Positions 33,000 to 42,756 are shown, counted from the stretch's first letter. The stretch: 64,000 nt of DNA from Lachnospiraceae bacterium (GCA_028693165.1 JAQUVX010000005.1:62001-126000), one strand, 5' to 3'. Translations and numbers: made by a program. Notes: generated by a model from the letters alone, not told the origin.

Positions 33000-33791
33000 T
33001 TACTCATCCTCCTTCTTTTTCTCTTGATAGCGATACATACCGCTGGTATAGGCCAGGGTGTCCGTAGTCGCCAGATCGTAGTTGTCCGAGCCGTCCATCC
33101 GGTTCTCGATCCACCGCAGAATGCGGGAACAGGTAAAGGTCATGATAAAATACACGATCATCGTGATGGTATAGGTCTCAAAGTTCATATACAATGCGCC
33201 TGCGGCTGCCTTGGTCTTGTACAAAAGCTCCGCTACGCCGATGACAGACAGCACACAGCTGTCCTTGATGTTGATGATCAGGTTGTTGCCGATCTGCGGC
33301 ATGATGTTGCGCAGCGCCTGCGGCAGAATGACATGCAGCATCGTCTGCACATGGGTCATACCGATGGCCTTCGCGCCCTCTGTCTGCCCCGGATCAATGG
33401 AAAGGATACCGCCGCGGACAGTCTCGGCCATGTAAGCACCGGTATTGATGGACAGGATAAAATAAGCTGCCTGCCACATGGTCAGGTTGATCTTCATCAG
33501 CGGGAGCAGGCCGTAGTAGATAAACATCGCCTGCGCCATCATCGGAGTGCCGCGGAAGAATTCCACATAAGCATTCAAAAACAGCTTCACAATCCACAAA
33601 ATCCCCTTCTTCAGCGGATGATCCTTCTGCTCAGATGGAATCGTCTGTACGATGCCGACTGCAAAACCAATGATGCAGCCGACTACCGTGCCGACCAGCG
33701 CAATCTTCAAGCTGACGCCGGCACCCTGCAGCATGGACATTCCGTAACGTTGAAACACGACCATTACACGGCCCAAAAAGTCTGTTGGCAT
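33000..33791 (-). CDS. Polar amino-acid ABC transporter permease
   Basis: A 263-residue HisM/GlnP-type permease with about five helices. The coupling motif reads [28 protein letters not shown] (positions about 138-165), and [11 protein letters not shown] precedes it. AAAAGGAG lies upstream of ATG 33791. It lies between the binding-protein and ATPase genes. Only one permease is encoded, so it probably forms a homodimer. Confidence 0.93.
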   Translation of the reverse strand: MPTDFLGRVMVVFQRYGMSMLQGAGVSLKIALVGTVVGCIIGFAVGIVQTIPSEQKDHPLKKGILWIVKLFLNAYVEFFRGTPMMAQAMFIYYGLLPLMKINLTMWQAAYFILSINTGAYMAETVRGGILSIDPGQTEGAKAIGMTHVQTMLHVILPQALRNIMPQIGNNLIINIKDSCVLSVIGVAELLYKTKAAAGALYMNFETYTITMIVYFIMTFTCSRILRWIENRMDGSDNYDLATTDTLAYTSGMYRYQEKKKEDE

Positions 33792-33823
33792 ATCCTTTTC
33801 TCCTTTTTATTGATCGTAGATTC

Positions 33824-34732
33824 TTAGTTTGCCAGCGGCTGAACGGAGATTGCTTCATCCATCATCTTGGAGAAGTCATCTTTGGTCATCGTGGCGAGAA
33901 CGCCGTTGATCGCGTCCTTCAGCTCAGTATTGCCTTTCTTCATGGAAATACCGATGTTGATCTCTTCATCCGTTACCTGGAAATCTGCATCTCCGCCGCC
34001 AAACTCAAGCAGCTTGAAATCCGGGTAAGCAACCAGTGCGCCCTTTCCGGTCGGCTGATCGGTTACGACCAGATCACATTTGTCTGCGTTTAAAGACATC
34101 AGCATATCCGGTGCGCTGGCTGTCGCTGCCAGAATATTCGCATCCTGAATCTGCGGCAGACAGGTATTGTACCAGATGGTGCTCTGCTGAGAAGTACAGG
34201 TCGCGCCGGCCAGATCTGCCACGCTCGTCGCATTCTCATATTTTCCGCCCTTCTTTACCAGGGTAACAATGCTCGCATAGTAATACGGCTCAGAGAAATC
34301 CACTGCCTGCAGACGGTCTGCGGTGATCGACTGACCTGCAATCACGCAGTCAACCTGATCTGCCTGGATCGCCGGAATCAGAGAATCCCAGTCCAGACGC
34401 ACGATCTCCAGATCGTAGCCCAGCTCCTCGCTGATCTTCTGCGCCATCATAACATCATAGCCATACGCATATTCGTTGCTGTCCTTGATCGGGGCTGCGC
34501 CGTTGGAATCATCCGGCTGGCTCCAGTTGTACGGTGCGTATGCACACTCCATCGCTACGCGCAGTGTTTTCTTCTCTGCGGCTGTATCTGCTGCGCTGCC
34601 TGCCTCTGCCGCCGCGCTGCCCGTCTCTGCTGCTCCCGTGCTTCCGTTTCCGCTTCCGCCGCATGCCGTCATGGATGCTGCCATCAGAGCTGCCATGGAT
34701 ACTGCCATGGCTCGTTTCATAGATTTCTTCAT
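33824..34732 (-). CDS. Polar amino-acid ABC transporter substrate-binding lipoprotein
   Basis: A 302-residue lipoprotein with a signal peptide and lipobox (SMTACGG), an Ala/Gly/Ser-rich linker, and a SBP_bac_3 domain. Family segments include RVAMECAYAPYNW, YGYDVMMAQKISEELGYDLEIV and QVDCVIAGQSITADRLQAVDFSEPYY, quoted in part. The arginine in the ITADR segment is the usual carboxylate ligand of the bound amino acid. It is first in the operon, behind a TTGACA/TATACT promoter overlapped by a palindrome. Confidence 0.93.
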   Translation of the reverse strand: MKKSMKRAMAVSMAALMAASMTACGGSGNGSTGAAETGSAAAEAGSAADTAAEKKTLRVAMECAYAPYNWSQPDDSNGAAPIKDSNEYAYGYDVMMAQKISEELGYDLEIVRLDWDSLIPAIQADQVDCVIAGQSITADRLQAVDFSEPYYYASIVTLVKKGGKYENATSVADLAGATCTSQQSTIWYNTCLPQIQDANILAATASAPDMLMSLNADKCDLVVTDQPTGKGALVAYPDFKLLEFGGGDADFQVTDEEINIGISMKKGNTELKDAINGVLATMTKDDFSKMMDEAISVQPLAN

Positions 34733-34767
34733 AATCTTTCCTCCTGTGGTTCTGTTGTCTGTAAAAC

Positions 34768-34815
34768 AGTATAAACAGACAAAGAAGCTCTGTCAAGGTT
34801 GACGGCTTCTTTGTC
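34768..34815 (-). promoter_or_regulatory. Promoter overlapped by a 38-bp palindrome, upstream of the polar amino-acid operon
   Basis: On the minus strand TTGACA (34791-34796), 17 bp and TATACT (34768-34773). The -35 box lies inside an inverted repeat GACAAAGAAGC (34778-34788) / GCTTCTTTGTC (34805-34815) with an inner GTCAA/TTGAC pair. It may be a repressor site or the terminator of the upstream transpeptidase gene. Confidence 0.65.
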
Positions 34816-34872
34816 TCTGAAATATCATACAACTGCGATCTGATTTTGTCAATCAAAAGTCTGCGCCCATCC

Positions 34873-36792
34873 TCACGCGCCCGGTCCGCTGACTGCGCCG
34901 GAAGCTGCCTGTCCATTCGTTTTGCTGTCGGGGCCGGCTGGCGAAGTACCGTTCTGCGCCGTCCCAGGCGTGTCCTGCACCTGCGGTTTTGTCGCCGATG
35001 TTCCCGGCTGCGGACTTGCCTGTGATCCCTGCGATGTCTGTGGTGTCTGCTGTGGCGTCTGTGGTGTCTGCTGCGGTGTCTGTGGTGTCTGCTGCGGTGC
35101 CTGCGTCGGATTCGGCGATGGTGTTGCTGCGGCTGTCGTCTCCGGAGCCGCACCCGGCCCTGCCGGGTTGGCCTGTGCCGCCGTAGTCTCTGTGGTTCCC
35201 GGTCCCACCGGTGCCGTCTCCTGCGGTGCGGCCGCCGCGGCCGTCGTTTCTGCCGGTGCCGTCGTCTCTGTCGGTGCCGCAGTCGTAGCGGCTGCCGTGG
35301 TCTCTGCCGGTGTCACCGTCGAGCTGCCCTTGTTGGTCCCGCCAAGATGATAGCAGAGAACCGGCGTTCCTGCCGAAATATTCTCGTAGATCTGCTTTGC
35401 TGTAGCCGGCGGCAGATTGACACAGCCATGAGAACCGCCGGTCTTGTAGATATTACCGCCGAAGCTGGAACGCCAGCCGGCATCATGCAGCCCGATTCCG
35501 CCGTTGAACGGCATCCAGTAGGATACCGGGGTCGCATAGCCCTGGCCTTTCAGGGTCGCATTTCTCTGCTTGTAGGTAAGCGGGTATGCGCCGGCGGGCG
35601 TACTCCAGCCTTTGGCCTCGTTTCCAGATACAAAATCCGCCTGTGCAATCAGGCTTCCATCCTTATAATAGTAGAGATGCTGCGCCGTCAGATTGATCTC
35701 CACATATGTGGTTCCATAATCCTGCGCGCCATGGCTGGCCGCTGTCTGCGAATAGACCGGCTCCCGCTCCTGGCTCTGCCCGGACTGCAAAATCTGGCTC
35801 AGTGCTGCCGCCTCCGCACTCTGGTTGATCCGCCAGCCATATGGCCCTCCGGTTATCGTCACCGTGGGTCCATACGATGTTTTCAGCGTCTTCGGCTTGT
35901 AAGCCGTATTATGATTCTTTGCCAGCTCCGCCACATATTCTGTGATCTTCGTCTCGTCAAGCAGCGGCATTCCATCGTCGGTGCTTGTCAGCCAGGTATG
36001 AATCCGCTCTCCGTCCAGCACCTCTCTCTGATCGCCAAACTGGTAAGTAACCGTAGTCTGCACCCGGAGATTCCAGGCATCCGCCAGCGCCTTCAGCCCT
36101 TCGTCCTCCGCGGTGATCTGCGGTTTCTTATAAACCCCTTCCTCCTCCAGCGAGAGCGTCGGCTTTAAGTTCAGAATCGCACCGGAAACACTGTCGAGCA
36201 GCAACCCGGAATCCGGGGTATTGCCCTGCACCTCCGGTATGATCTCATACCCGCTTCCTGTAATATAATCCGACAGATAAGCATCCTTTGGCGCTTCCAG
36301 ATTGGCCTCCTGCAAGCAGTCCAGACCGGACACAACTGCCAGAAGCTTATCCTTGTCATACGACATCATCGTTTCAATCGTATAGCTGTCGCCCTTCGTC
36401 AGATACGCTCCCCATCGAAGCGGATTCTGCCCGGCAAGAATCAGCTCCAGCGATCCGTCATATTCCGGGTGCAGATCAATCTCCTCGCCTCCGATCTGCT
36501 CGCTAGTTCCACCCCGCTCCTCCAGCGTCAGCTTATAGCCCTCCATGCCGGAAGCTATCATCGTCTGCACCTTTTCCACCGTCAGGCCGGACGCATCCAG
36601 ACCATTGATCGTCGTGTTCGGAAAAAATACCCGCCGGTATTCCTGCCCCATCAGCACATAGGCTCCGCCCGCAGCCACGAAGAGTCCCAGCACCACTCCT
36701 CCTGCAAGAAACGAAACCCGTTTCCGTTTCCTGGATCTCCCGGCTCCGGCATTCTCTGCCGGTCTATTTTCTGTCACTTTATCATTTGCCAT
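34873..36792 (-). CDS. L,D-transpeptidase with Thr/Pro/Ala-rich C-terminal tail
   Basis: A 639-residue protein. It has a short basic N-terminus, a membrane anchor (about 28-50), then two PG_binding_4-like regions and a YkuD catalytic domain ending in SHGCVNLPPAT. The nucleophilic cysteine of that motif is near residue 455. It should form 3-3 cross-links in peptidoglycan or attach proteins to it. After the catalytic domain comes a 140-residue tail rich in Thr, Pro, Ala and Gln. The tail contains TTAA/ETTA runs and three exact PQQTPQT repeats, and looks like a wall-spanning spacer. The paralogue at 36928-38334 lacks this tail. Confidence 0.9.
   Translation of the reverse strand: MANDKVTENRPAENAGAGRSRKRKRVSFLAGGVVLGLFVAAGGAYVLMGQEYRRVFFPNTTINGLDASGLTVEKVQTMIASGMEGYKLTLEERGGTSEQIGGEEIDLHPEYDGSLELILAGQNPLRWGAYLTKGDSYTIETMMSYDKDKLLAVVSGLDCLQEANLEAPKDAYLSDYITGSGYEIIPEVQGNTPDSGLLLDSVSGAILNLKPTLSLEEEGVYKKPQITAEDEGLKALADAWNLRVQTTVTYQFGDQREVLDGERIHTWLTSTDDGMPLLDETKITEYVAELAKNHNTAYKPKTLKTSYGPTVTITGGPYGWRINQSAEAAALSQILQSGQSQEREPVYSQTAASHGAQDYGTTYVEINLTAQHLYYYKDGSLIAQADFVSGNEAKGWSTPAGAYPLTYKQRNATLKGQGYATPVSYWMPFNGGIGLHDAGWRSSFGGNIYKTGGSHGCVNLPPATAKQIYENISAGTPVLCYHLGGTNKGSSTVTPAETTAAATTAAPTETTAPAETTAAAAAPQETAPVGPGTTETTAAQANPAGPGAAPETTAAATPSPNPTQAPQQTPQTPQQTPQTPQQTPQTSQGSQASPQPGTSATKPQVQDTPGTAQNGTSPAGPDSKTNGQAASGAVSGPGA
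35039..35101. repeat. Three 21-bp tandem repeats coding PQQTPQT
   Basis: Units start at 35039, 35060 and 35081 and are nearly identical at DNA level (TGTGGTGTCTGCTG...). They lie in the tail of the transpeptidase gene and keep the reading frame, so copy number can change without a frameshift. Confidence 0.85.
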
Positions 36793-36857
36793 AAATTAAA
36801 TTCTTCCTTCTTTTTGCCTGTTTAGCAAAAGTATAACATATTTATCTGGGGGAGACA

Positions 36858-36910
36858 ACAAAGAAAGGCATATCCGCGACCGTCTCATGACCGTCACCGA
36901 TACGCCTTTT
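36858..36910 (-). terminator. Hairpin after the second L,D-transpeptidase gene
   Basis: AAAGGCATATC (36864-36874) pairs with GATACGCCTTT (36899-36909), one mismatch, around a long loop that itself contains GACGGTCATGAGACGGTC. On the minus strand CTTTGTTG follows. It separates the two transpeptidase genes. Confidence 0.6.
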
Positions 36911-36927
36911 GCTTCTATTGACTCTTA

Positions 36928-38334
36928 CTAATGATAACAGATCACCGGAATCCCCTTGTACACCAGATCATATAAGATCTTCGCCTTCGCCGGAGGAAGA
37001 TTCACACAGCCGTGGCTGCCGCTGTTCTTGTAGATCGTGCCGCCAAAATTGTTTCTCCAGTCGGCATCGTGCAGGCCGATTCCGCCGTTAAACGGCATCC
37101 AGTAGGATACCGGGCTCTCGTATTCATACGTGCCGTCTGCCTGTTTCTCTCCGCGCAGCACCTTGTCGCGCTGCTTATAGGCCAGAGCGTAAACGCCCGC
37201 CGGTGTATCATAGTTCTTGGAGGCATTGCCGGTCACGCAGGAAGCATCCCACACAACCGCACCGTTCTGTGTCATGTAGACATGCTGGTTGGTCAAATCC
37301 ACCTCCACGTAAGTGCTGCCCCATTCCGGGCCGCTGTGGCTCACCGCAGCCGATGCATACAGTGGTTCTCTCGACTGGGACTGTCCGGTGCGGATCACTT
37401 CAATCAGCGCCGCCGTCTCTCCCGCCACATCGATCTTCCAGCCATACGCTCCGCTCACGATCACATCCCGGCCCGAAGCCGTGTGGAATGCCCGCTCTGT
37501 TCCCGAAGTGTTGTATTTGCCGGCCAGACCCTGCACATAGGCGGTCGCCGCCTCTGCGGAAACCTGAATCTGTCCGTCCTGTGTACCGGTCAGCCAGGAA
37601 CAGATCTCAGCCGCGCCAAGGATCTCCTGCTGCTCTCCGATCACGTAGGTAATCGTCATCTCACGGCACCGGTTCATCGTATCACAAAGTGCCTTCAGAC
37701 CCGCATCTTCGCTGGTCACCTGAACCGCATAATAGCAGCCTGCGTCCTCCAGGTTCACTTCTGTCGCCCCTGAGGTCACCGCCGCGCGGATCACTTCTGC
37801 GGTCTTGTCCGGATAGACATTGTTGCCGTTCACCTCCGGGATGATCGTGAAGGGCTGCCCCTCCTGATAAGCCGACACACGTGCATCCGCTGTCGTCACA
37901 ATCCCGCTTCCGCTGATGCAGTTTAACGCCTGAATCTTCGCTTCCAGCGCATCGGCCTGAAAACTGTTTGCCATCTCCACACGATGACGGTTGTCCACGT
38001 TCGGTCCCGATGCACGTCCGGCTGCATTCTGCTGATTTAAGATCTCCTGCAAAAATCCATCCGGAATCCCGACTGTAAATCCGACGTCGGTGCCCTTGAT
38101 CGTCTCTTCCTTCCCGCCTCGTTCCTTTATCGTCAGTTTATATTCACCGGCATAGAACGAAGCGATCCGTCCGGCCGCATCCTCCACGGTCAGTCCGGAG
38201 ATCGAAAGTCCGTTGACCGAAGTCCCCGGTACGAAGGTCGCCGCCTCATCTGCCAGAGCTGTCCCCGTCATTGCCAGACAGCACAGTGCTGTCATCAACA
38301 AGCTGACAAGTTTCTGTCCCCATGTTCTTTTCAT
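36928..38334 (-). CDS. L,D-transpeptidase (YkuD domain, PG_binding_4)
   Basis: A 468-residue exported protein. The signal peptide (MKRTWGQKLVSLLMTALCCLAMTGTALA region) is followed by two PG_binding_4-like repeats beginning VNGLSISGLTVEDA. A C-terminal YkuD domain carries HDADWRNNFGG and SHGCVNLPPAK. The catalytic cysteine is near residue 442, and the protein ends soon after (GIPVICYH). It should introduce 3-3 cross-links into peptidoglycan. It shares domain order with the neighbour at 34873-36792 and the pair looks like a tandem duplication in which only the downstream copy gained a long tail. Confidence 0.92.
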   Translation of the reverse strand: MKRTWGQKLVSLLMTALCCLAMTGTALADEAATFVPGTSVNGLSISGLTVEDAAGRIASFYAGEYKLTIKERGGKEETIKGTDVGFTVGIPDGFLQEILNQQNAAGRASGPNVDNRHRVEMANSFQADALEAKIQALNCISGSGIVTTADARVSAYQEGQPFTIIPEVNGNNVYPDKTAEVIRAAVTSGATEVNLEDAGCYYAVQVTSEDAGLKALCDTMNRCREMTITYVIGEQQEILGAAEICSWLTGTQDGQIQVSAEAATAYVQGLAGKYNTSGTERAFHTASGRDVIVSGAYGWKIDVAGETAALIEVIRTGQSQSREPLYASAAVSHSGPEWGSTYVEVDLTNQHVYMTQNGAVVWDASCVTGNASKNYDTPAGVYALAYKQRDKVLRGEKQADGTYEYESPVSYWMPFNGGIGLHDADWRNNFGGTIYKNSGSHGCVNLPPAKAKILYDLVYKGIPVICYH

Positions 38335-38429
38335 CTTACCAATCCTGCTTTCTCTCTGTGCCGTCTCTCCTGTTCACGGCCAATGCCGCCGCACAGATTC
38401 TTTCATTATAAAGCGCCCGCCGCATTCCG

Positions 38430-39788
38430 TCAAGCATTCCGGCCTTCCCAGCTCTTTAATTTCTTCATGATTCCAAGGTAAGAAGGAACCAAAAAGAGGT
38501 CGGCCGCAATCCACGCAAGCGGACTTGCAAAGCACACTGCAATGTATCCAAAGACCGGAACCAGACAAAATCCTGCAACCGAACGGGCGAACATCTCGCA
38601 CACGCCGGCCAGCACGGCCAGCTTGGAATAGCCCATTCCCTGTATGAGAAACCGATATATGTTGACCAGTGCAAGCGGAATATAAAACGCCGCATTGACC
38701 ACCAGGAACCGGTGCACCTGATCCAGAATCTCCACCTGATCCGCGTTCACAAACAGCAGGCCGATCTGGCGTCCGAAGAGCCACAGCACAGCCAGTGCAA
38801 TGACGGAGTAAACCGATCCCATCCAGACTGCCGCGTGCAGCCCCTTGCTGATGCGGTCCAGCTTGCGTGCTCCGATATTCTGTCCGCCGTAGGTCGCCAT
38901 GGTCGAGCCAAGCGCGTCGAAGGGACAGCAGAAGAACATACTGATCTTGGAGCCTGCCGCCACGGATGCCACCGCCACCGAGCCGATGCCATTGACCGCA
39001 GTCTGCAAAACCACACTTCCGATCGCGGTGATGGAATACTGAAGTCCCATGGGCAGTCCCATGCCAAACAGATGCAGCATAATGCTGCGATCCGGGCTTG
39101 CCTCCTCCTTTGTCATATGAAGAATCTCAAACCGTTTCGCCATAAAGAACAGGCAGCAGATCCCCGACACGGCCTGCGCAATCACCGTGGCCCAGGCGGC
39201 ACCCGCCACCCCCATCTTCAGCACGATGATCATGAACAGATCCAGGGCGATATTTAAGATGGAGGAAATAATCAGGAAAATCAGCGGTGTCCGGCTGTCC
39301 CCCAGCGAACGGATGATCCCGGATACCATATTGTAGAGGTACGTCGCCGGTATCCCCAGAAAAATCACAAAAATATAGGCATAGGCACCGTCGATGATAT
39401 CCGCCGGGGTATTCATCCACACCAGAATCCGGCGGCACAGCACACATACCACCACCGTCATGACGGCGGCAAACGCAATGGCGAGCCACGCGCCGTTTGC
39501 CGTAAATTTGCGAAGCTGCTTATCGTTCTTCTCTCCGAATTTCTGCGCCACCGGAATCGCAAAGCCATTGCACACGCCCATGCAGAAGCCGATGATCATG
39601 AAATTGATGGAGCCGGTCGAGCCAACCGCAGCCAGGGCCTGCACGCCCAGATACTTTCCTACAATAATCGTATCCACCATGCTGTAGAACTGCTGAAACA
39701 GCATCCCAAACAGCATCGGAATAAAAAATCCCACAAGCAGCCGCACCGGAGACCCGCATGTCATATCTTTTGTTGCGTTCTTTGCCAT
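38430..39788 (-). CDS. MATE-family efflux transporter
   Basis: A 452-residue protein with twelve predicted helices. The N-terminal half includes GFFIPMLFGMLFQQFYSMVDTIIVGKY (about 16-42, quoted in part), and the second half repeats the pattern with ALGSTMATYGGQNIGARKLDR. It should export an unknown compound with Na+ or H+. It starts 9 bp after the SseB-like gene stop and probably shares its transcript. It is only distantly like the MATE protein at 30868-32238, so the two are not a recent duplication. Confidence 0.92.
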   Translation of the reverse strand: MAKNATKDMTCGSPVRLLVGFFIPMLFGMLFQQFYSMVDTIIVGKYLGVQALAAVGSTGSINFMIIGFCMGVCNGFAIPVAQKFGEKNDKQLRKFTANGAWLAIAFAAVMTVVVCVLCRRILVWMNTPADIIDGAYAYIFVIFLGIPATYLYNMVSGIIRSLGDSRTPLIFLIISSILNIALDLFMIIVLKMGVAGAAWATVIAQAVSGICCLFFMAKRFEILHMTKEEASPDRSIMLHLFGMGLPMGLQYSITAIGSVVLQTAVNGIGSVAVASVAAGSKISMFFCCPFDALGSTMATYGGQNIGARKLDRISKGLHAAVWMGSVYSVIALAVLWLFGRQIGLLFVNADQVEILDQVHRFLVVNAAFYIPLALVNIYRFLIQGMGYSKLAVLAGVCEMFARSVAGFCLVPVFGYIAVCFASPLAWIAADLFLVPSYLGIMKKLKSWEGRNA

Positions 39789-39797
39789 GATGCTCCC

Positions 39798-40595
39798 CTA
39801 TGCCTCTGCTTCCTTCTGAATCTGTTCCACCGCCGCTTCTCCCTGCGGTGCACCCGGTCGGCCAACAGCCAGCGGCAGATTCACGCCGGCAAAATTCAGG
39901 ATCACGCCCGTCGCATCCTTGTCCAGTACCTTCAGCAGGTTCTTTGCCTCCACCACAACCGGGCGGAATTTCTGCTCCCGGTTGAACCGGTGGAATTCGA
40001 TCACATCAGTAAATACCGGCTGATATTTCATCCCGTTCTTCAATTTGACCATCGGAGTTCCCTGTCCGTCATTGTTCAGTGCAAACAAAAAGCTGCCTTT
40101 CTGGAAATCTGCGCCCAATTCTTCCTGCAATTCCAGCAGACGCTGCTGCGTGTCCGGTTTCGCCGGTTTGCGAAGCTCCTGTGCAAAATAAAGCGCCGTC
40201 AGGTGCATCTGCGGATTCTCGATCCAGACCGTTCCGTCCGGCATCTCCTTCTGATCCCGCTTCTTCACGACCTCTTCCAACTGAAGAGACGCACTTCCCT
40301 CCGGCAAATCAATGCGCACCGCATTGACTCCCATCGTGTAAAGCGTTGTAAAGAATGTCAGCATCTGCTTGGACTCCAGACGGGTCAAATTGACCGGAAT
40401 CTGTTCCTCCGCCAACGCCTTTCCTTTCTCCTTCGCGCGCTCCTCCTCGAAGAAAAGCAATACCTCATCATCAAATGTCTCCGCATCACACTGCACGTAC
40501 GGTGCGCGTGTGCAGGCCGACATCAGCACAAAAAATTCTTTATTCTCGACTCCCAGTCGTTCCATCAGTGTCTTTTTCACTGTATTTATGTCCAT
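39798..40595 (-). CDS. SseB-like protein
   Basis: A 265-residue soluble protein resembling the SseB N-terminal domain family (enhanced serine sensitivity). The middle region contains a short KGSFLFALNNDGQGTPMVKLKNGMKY segment (quoted in part) followed by VFTDVIEF typical of the fold. The molecular function of the family is unknown; type III-like contexts elsewhere do not apply here. Its start lies 56 bp inside the 3' end of the histidine kinase gene, in another frame, with GGAGAACAG upstream, so translation of the two is probably linked. The MATE gene follows at once. Confidence 0.75.
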   Translation of the reverse strand: MDINTVKKTLMERLGVENKEFFVLMSACTRAPYVQCDAETFDDEVLLFFEEERAKEKGKALAEEQIPVNLTRLESKQMLTFFTTLYTMGVNAVRIDLPEGSASLQLEEVVKKRDQKEMPDGTVWIENPQMHLTALYFAQELRKPAKPDTQQRLLELQEELGADFQKGSFLFALNNDGQGTPMVKLKNGMKYQPVFTDVIEFHRFNREQKFRPVVVEAKNLLKVLDKDATGVILNFAGVNLPLAVGRPGAPQGEAAVEQIQKEAEA

Positions 40596-42756
40596 CTTCT
40601 GTTCTCCTGTCTGTTTTATAATCCGTTTGCAGCTGTTTCATTATACAGGCTTTTATTTCGGTTTTCAATATAAAGTCGTCAATGATTCTGTTTTTTAGAT
40701 ACCACTCAAACCGTGCATCCTCCTGACCACTCATCAAAAGCAGGAAAATCCCGGGGTTCAGCTTGCGAATCAGCTCCGCCAATTCCATTCCATTCATGGA
40801 CGGCATGGCATAATCCGTCAAAAGGATGTCGCAATAATCCTTTTTGTTCTGGATTTTGGAAATCACAACCGCCGGATGATCATAGCATTCGACCTGATAG
40901 CCTGCCGACCGAAAGAGTGCTCCCACGGAATCCAGCATCGCCTGATCATCGTCCACAATGACGATTCTCTGCTTTCCTTTTTTTCTTCTGGCTGTCTGCT
41001 TTGTCTCCGCATCCACCGCCTGGACCTGCTGCGCCGGGAAATAAAGGAAAAAGCAGGTTCCGCTCCCAACCTCGCTCTCGACCCGGATCTCTCCGCCAAC
41101 CACCGTCATGATATTGTGGATGACCGACAGGCCCAGTCCGGTTCCCTTCCCGCTGCGCTTCGTCGTATAGAACGGTTCAAAGATCTGCCCCATGGCATCC
41201 TTGCTGATGCCACAACCCGTATCCCGCACCGTCAGACAGAACCAGCTTCCTTCCCGATTCGGCCCTGTACTGTCTGCCAGACGGATCGTCAGCGTTCCGC
41301 CGCCCTGCTCCATGGCATGAAATGCATTGTTGCACAGATTCATCAGAATATGCTCCACCATTCCGGAGCGGCCCCATACCTGACAATCCTCCCGGGGCAG
41401 TTCCACCTGCACGGAAATGTTCCTGGGTGCCAGCTGGCAGATGACCTTGGCTGCCTCCCGGATCTCCTGTGTCAGATTGATCGTCGTGAGAGCTGCCGGA
41501 GAATCTGCACGGCTGAAATCCAGCAGCTTTCTGGAGAGATTCGCCGCCTGATTGGCTGATTTCACGATCTCCCGTACCATATTTTGATTTTCCGGGCTGA
41601 TGCTCTGATCATGCTCCAACAGCTCTCCGTACACCATGACCGGTGTCAGATAATTATTGAATTCATGAGCGATATGACTGCTCATCTCGCCGATGGACTG
41701 TACCCGCTGATAATGCTGGATCTCTTCTTCCTTATGCCGAAGAAGCTCCATACCCTTGTTGATTTCCTTCAGGTATGCAATCTCCTTTTTCTGGTTTTCC
41801 GCCCGCAGAATATTGCGTGCCATCAGCGTGAAAAATGCACTCAGCATCCCGATCAGAACAATGCACATACCGCACAGCCGCACCAGCATCAGCTGAAGCG
41901 GCCCCTGCAGCTCTTCAAAGGGAAGCGTCGAATTGACGATCCACTTCTCCCCCGGCAGCTCGATCGTCGTGTATGCCACGATGCGCTGCACCGGTGAAAG
42001 CTCCGGATCATCCCAGACATAGGAATGAATCATGTCATACCCCTCCGGCTCATTCTGCTGCCGCCAGACCCAGTTATACAGATTCGTCAAATCCAGCTGC
42101 GGATACCGCTTGCTCCGGCCCTCGTACGCATCCATCCCAATCTGGTCTTTGGCGTGGTGCATGATGATCGCCTGATTTCTGTCTTTGACAACCGAATAGC
42201 CGCCATCCCCAATCCTGACCGGTTCCACAATTCTCTGGTAAATATCATTGAGATTCATCGCAAACACAACCGTGTACTGTTTCTTCTTCCACGCCACCCG
42301 TTTGGAGACGAACATCTGATACCAGCCGTCCGTCTGGATTTTCTTGCCGGTAATCACCGCATGATAGGACTCCGGAATCCGCTGGTCATCTACATCCATG
42401 GAACCCTGCTGAAAGATCAGCTTTCCCTCCCCATCAAAACAGGCGACTGCATCATAGAGGCTGCCCTTGTTTTCTCTGTACGTGTCTGCCGCCACTGTGA
42501 CAAACGAATCTGCCGCTGCCTGTTCATCGGATTCCAGTGCCGTAAAATACAAATCGATGCTGTCCAACTCCAGCTCGATCGTATTGACCAGACTGACTCC
42601 GATCGTCTCCGCCATGGTAAGCAGCTGCTTTTCCTCTTTCTCGATCAGTTCTTTTTTATAATTCTGATAGGAGTACACGCCAAAACAGATGATCAAGATC
42701 ATCGCAGCCATATACCCCGCTATCTCCAGTATCAGTATTCTACGCTTTTTCATCAA
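40540..42756 (-). CDS. Hybrid sensor histidine kinase with C-terminal receiver
   Basis: A 738-residue protein. A membrane helix (about 8-27), an extracytoplasmic Cache-like sensing domain (about 30-285) and a second helix (about 287-310) are followed by HisKA with SHIAHEFNNYLTP. Next comes a HATPase_c domain with NLCNNAFHAME, DTGCGI and GTGLGLSV, and a receiver domain (IVIVDDDQAMLDS...LLTDYAMPSMNG). No HPt domain is visible. Its start overlaps the response regulator gene by 17 bp, so the two form a pair. The ligand is unknown; the adjacent CitMHS transporter makes a carboxylate a reasonable guess. Confidence 0.92.
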   Translation of the reverse strand: MMKKRRILILEIAGYMAAMILIICFGVYSYQNYKKELIEKEEKQLLTMAETIGVSLVNTIELELDSIDLYFTALESDEQAAADSFVTVAADTYRENKGSLYDAVACFDGEGKLIFQQGSMDVDDQRIPESYHAVITGKKIQTDGWYQMFVSKRVAWKKKQYTVVFAMNLNDIYQRIVEPVRIGDGGYSVVKDRNQAIIMHHAKDQIGMDAYEGRSKRYPQLDLTNLYNWVWRQQNEPEGYDMIHSYVWDDPELSPVQRIVAYTTIELPGEKWIVNSTLPFEELQGPLQLMLVRLCGMCIVLIGMLSAFFTLMARNILRAENQKKEIAYLKEINKGMELLRHKEEEIQHYQRVQSIGEMSSHIAHEFNNYLTPVMVYGELLEHDQSISPENQNMVREIVKSANQAANLSRKLLDFSRADSPAALTTINLTQEIREAAKVICQLAPRNISVQVELPREDCQVWGRSGMVEHILMNLCNNAFHAMEQGGGTLTIRLADSTGPNREGSWFCLTVRDTGCGISKDAMGQIFEPFYTTKRSGKGTGLGLSVIHNIMTVVGGEIRVESEVGSGTCFFLYFPAQQVQAVDAETKQTARRKKGKQRIVIVDDDQAMLDSVGALFRSAGYQVECYDHPAVVISKIQNKKDYCDILLTDYAMPSMNGMELAELIRKLNPGIFLLLMSGQEDARFEWYLKNRIIDDFILKTEIKACIMKQLQTDYKTDRRTEDGHKYSEKDTDGTTGSRE

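Noticed and set aside
34922-35350. A long plus-strand frame opposite the transpeptidase tail, rich in Val, Gly and Cys
   Set aside because: It is the antisense of the repetitive Thr/Pro/Gln coding region; periodic composition keeps it open. No ribosome site.
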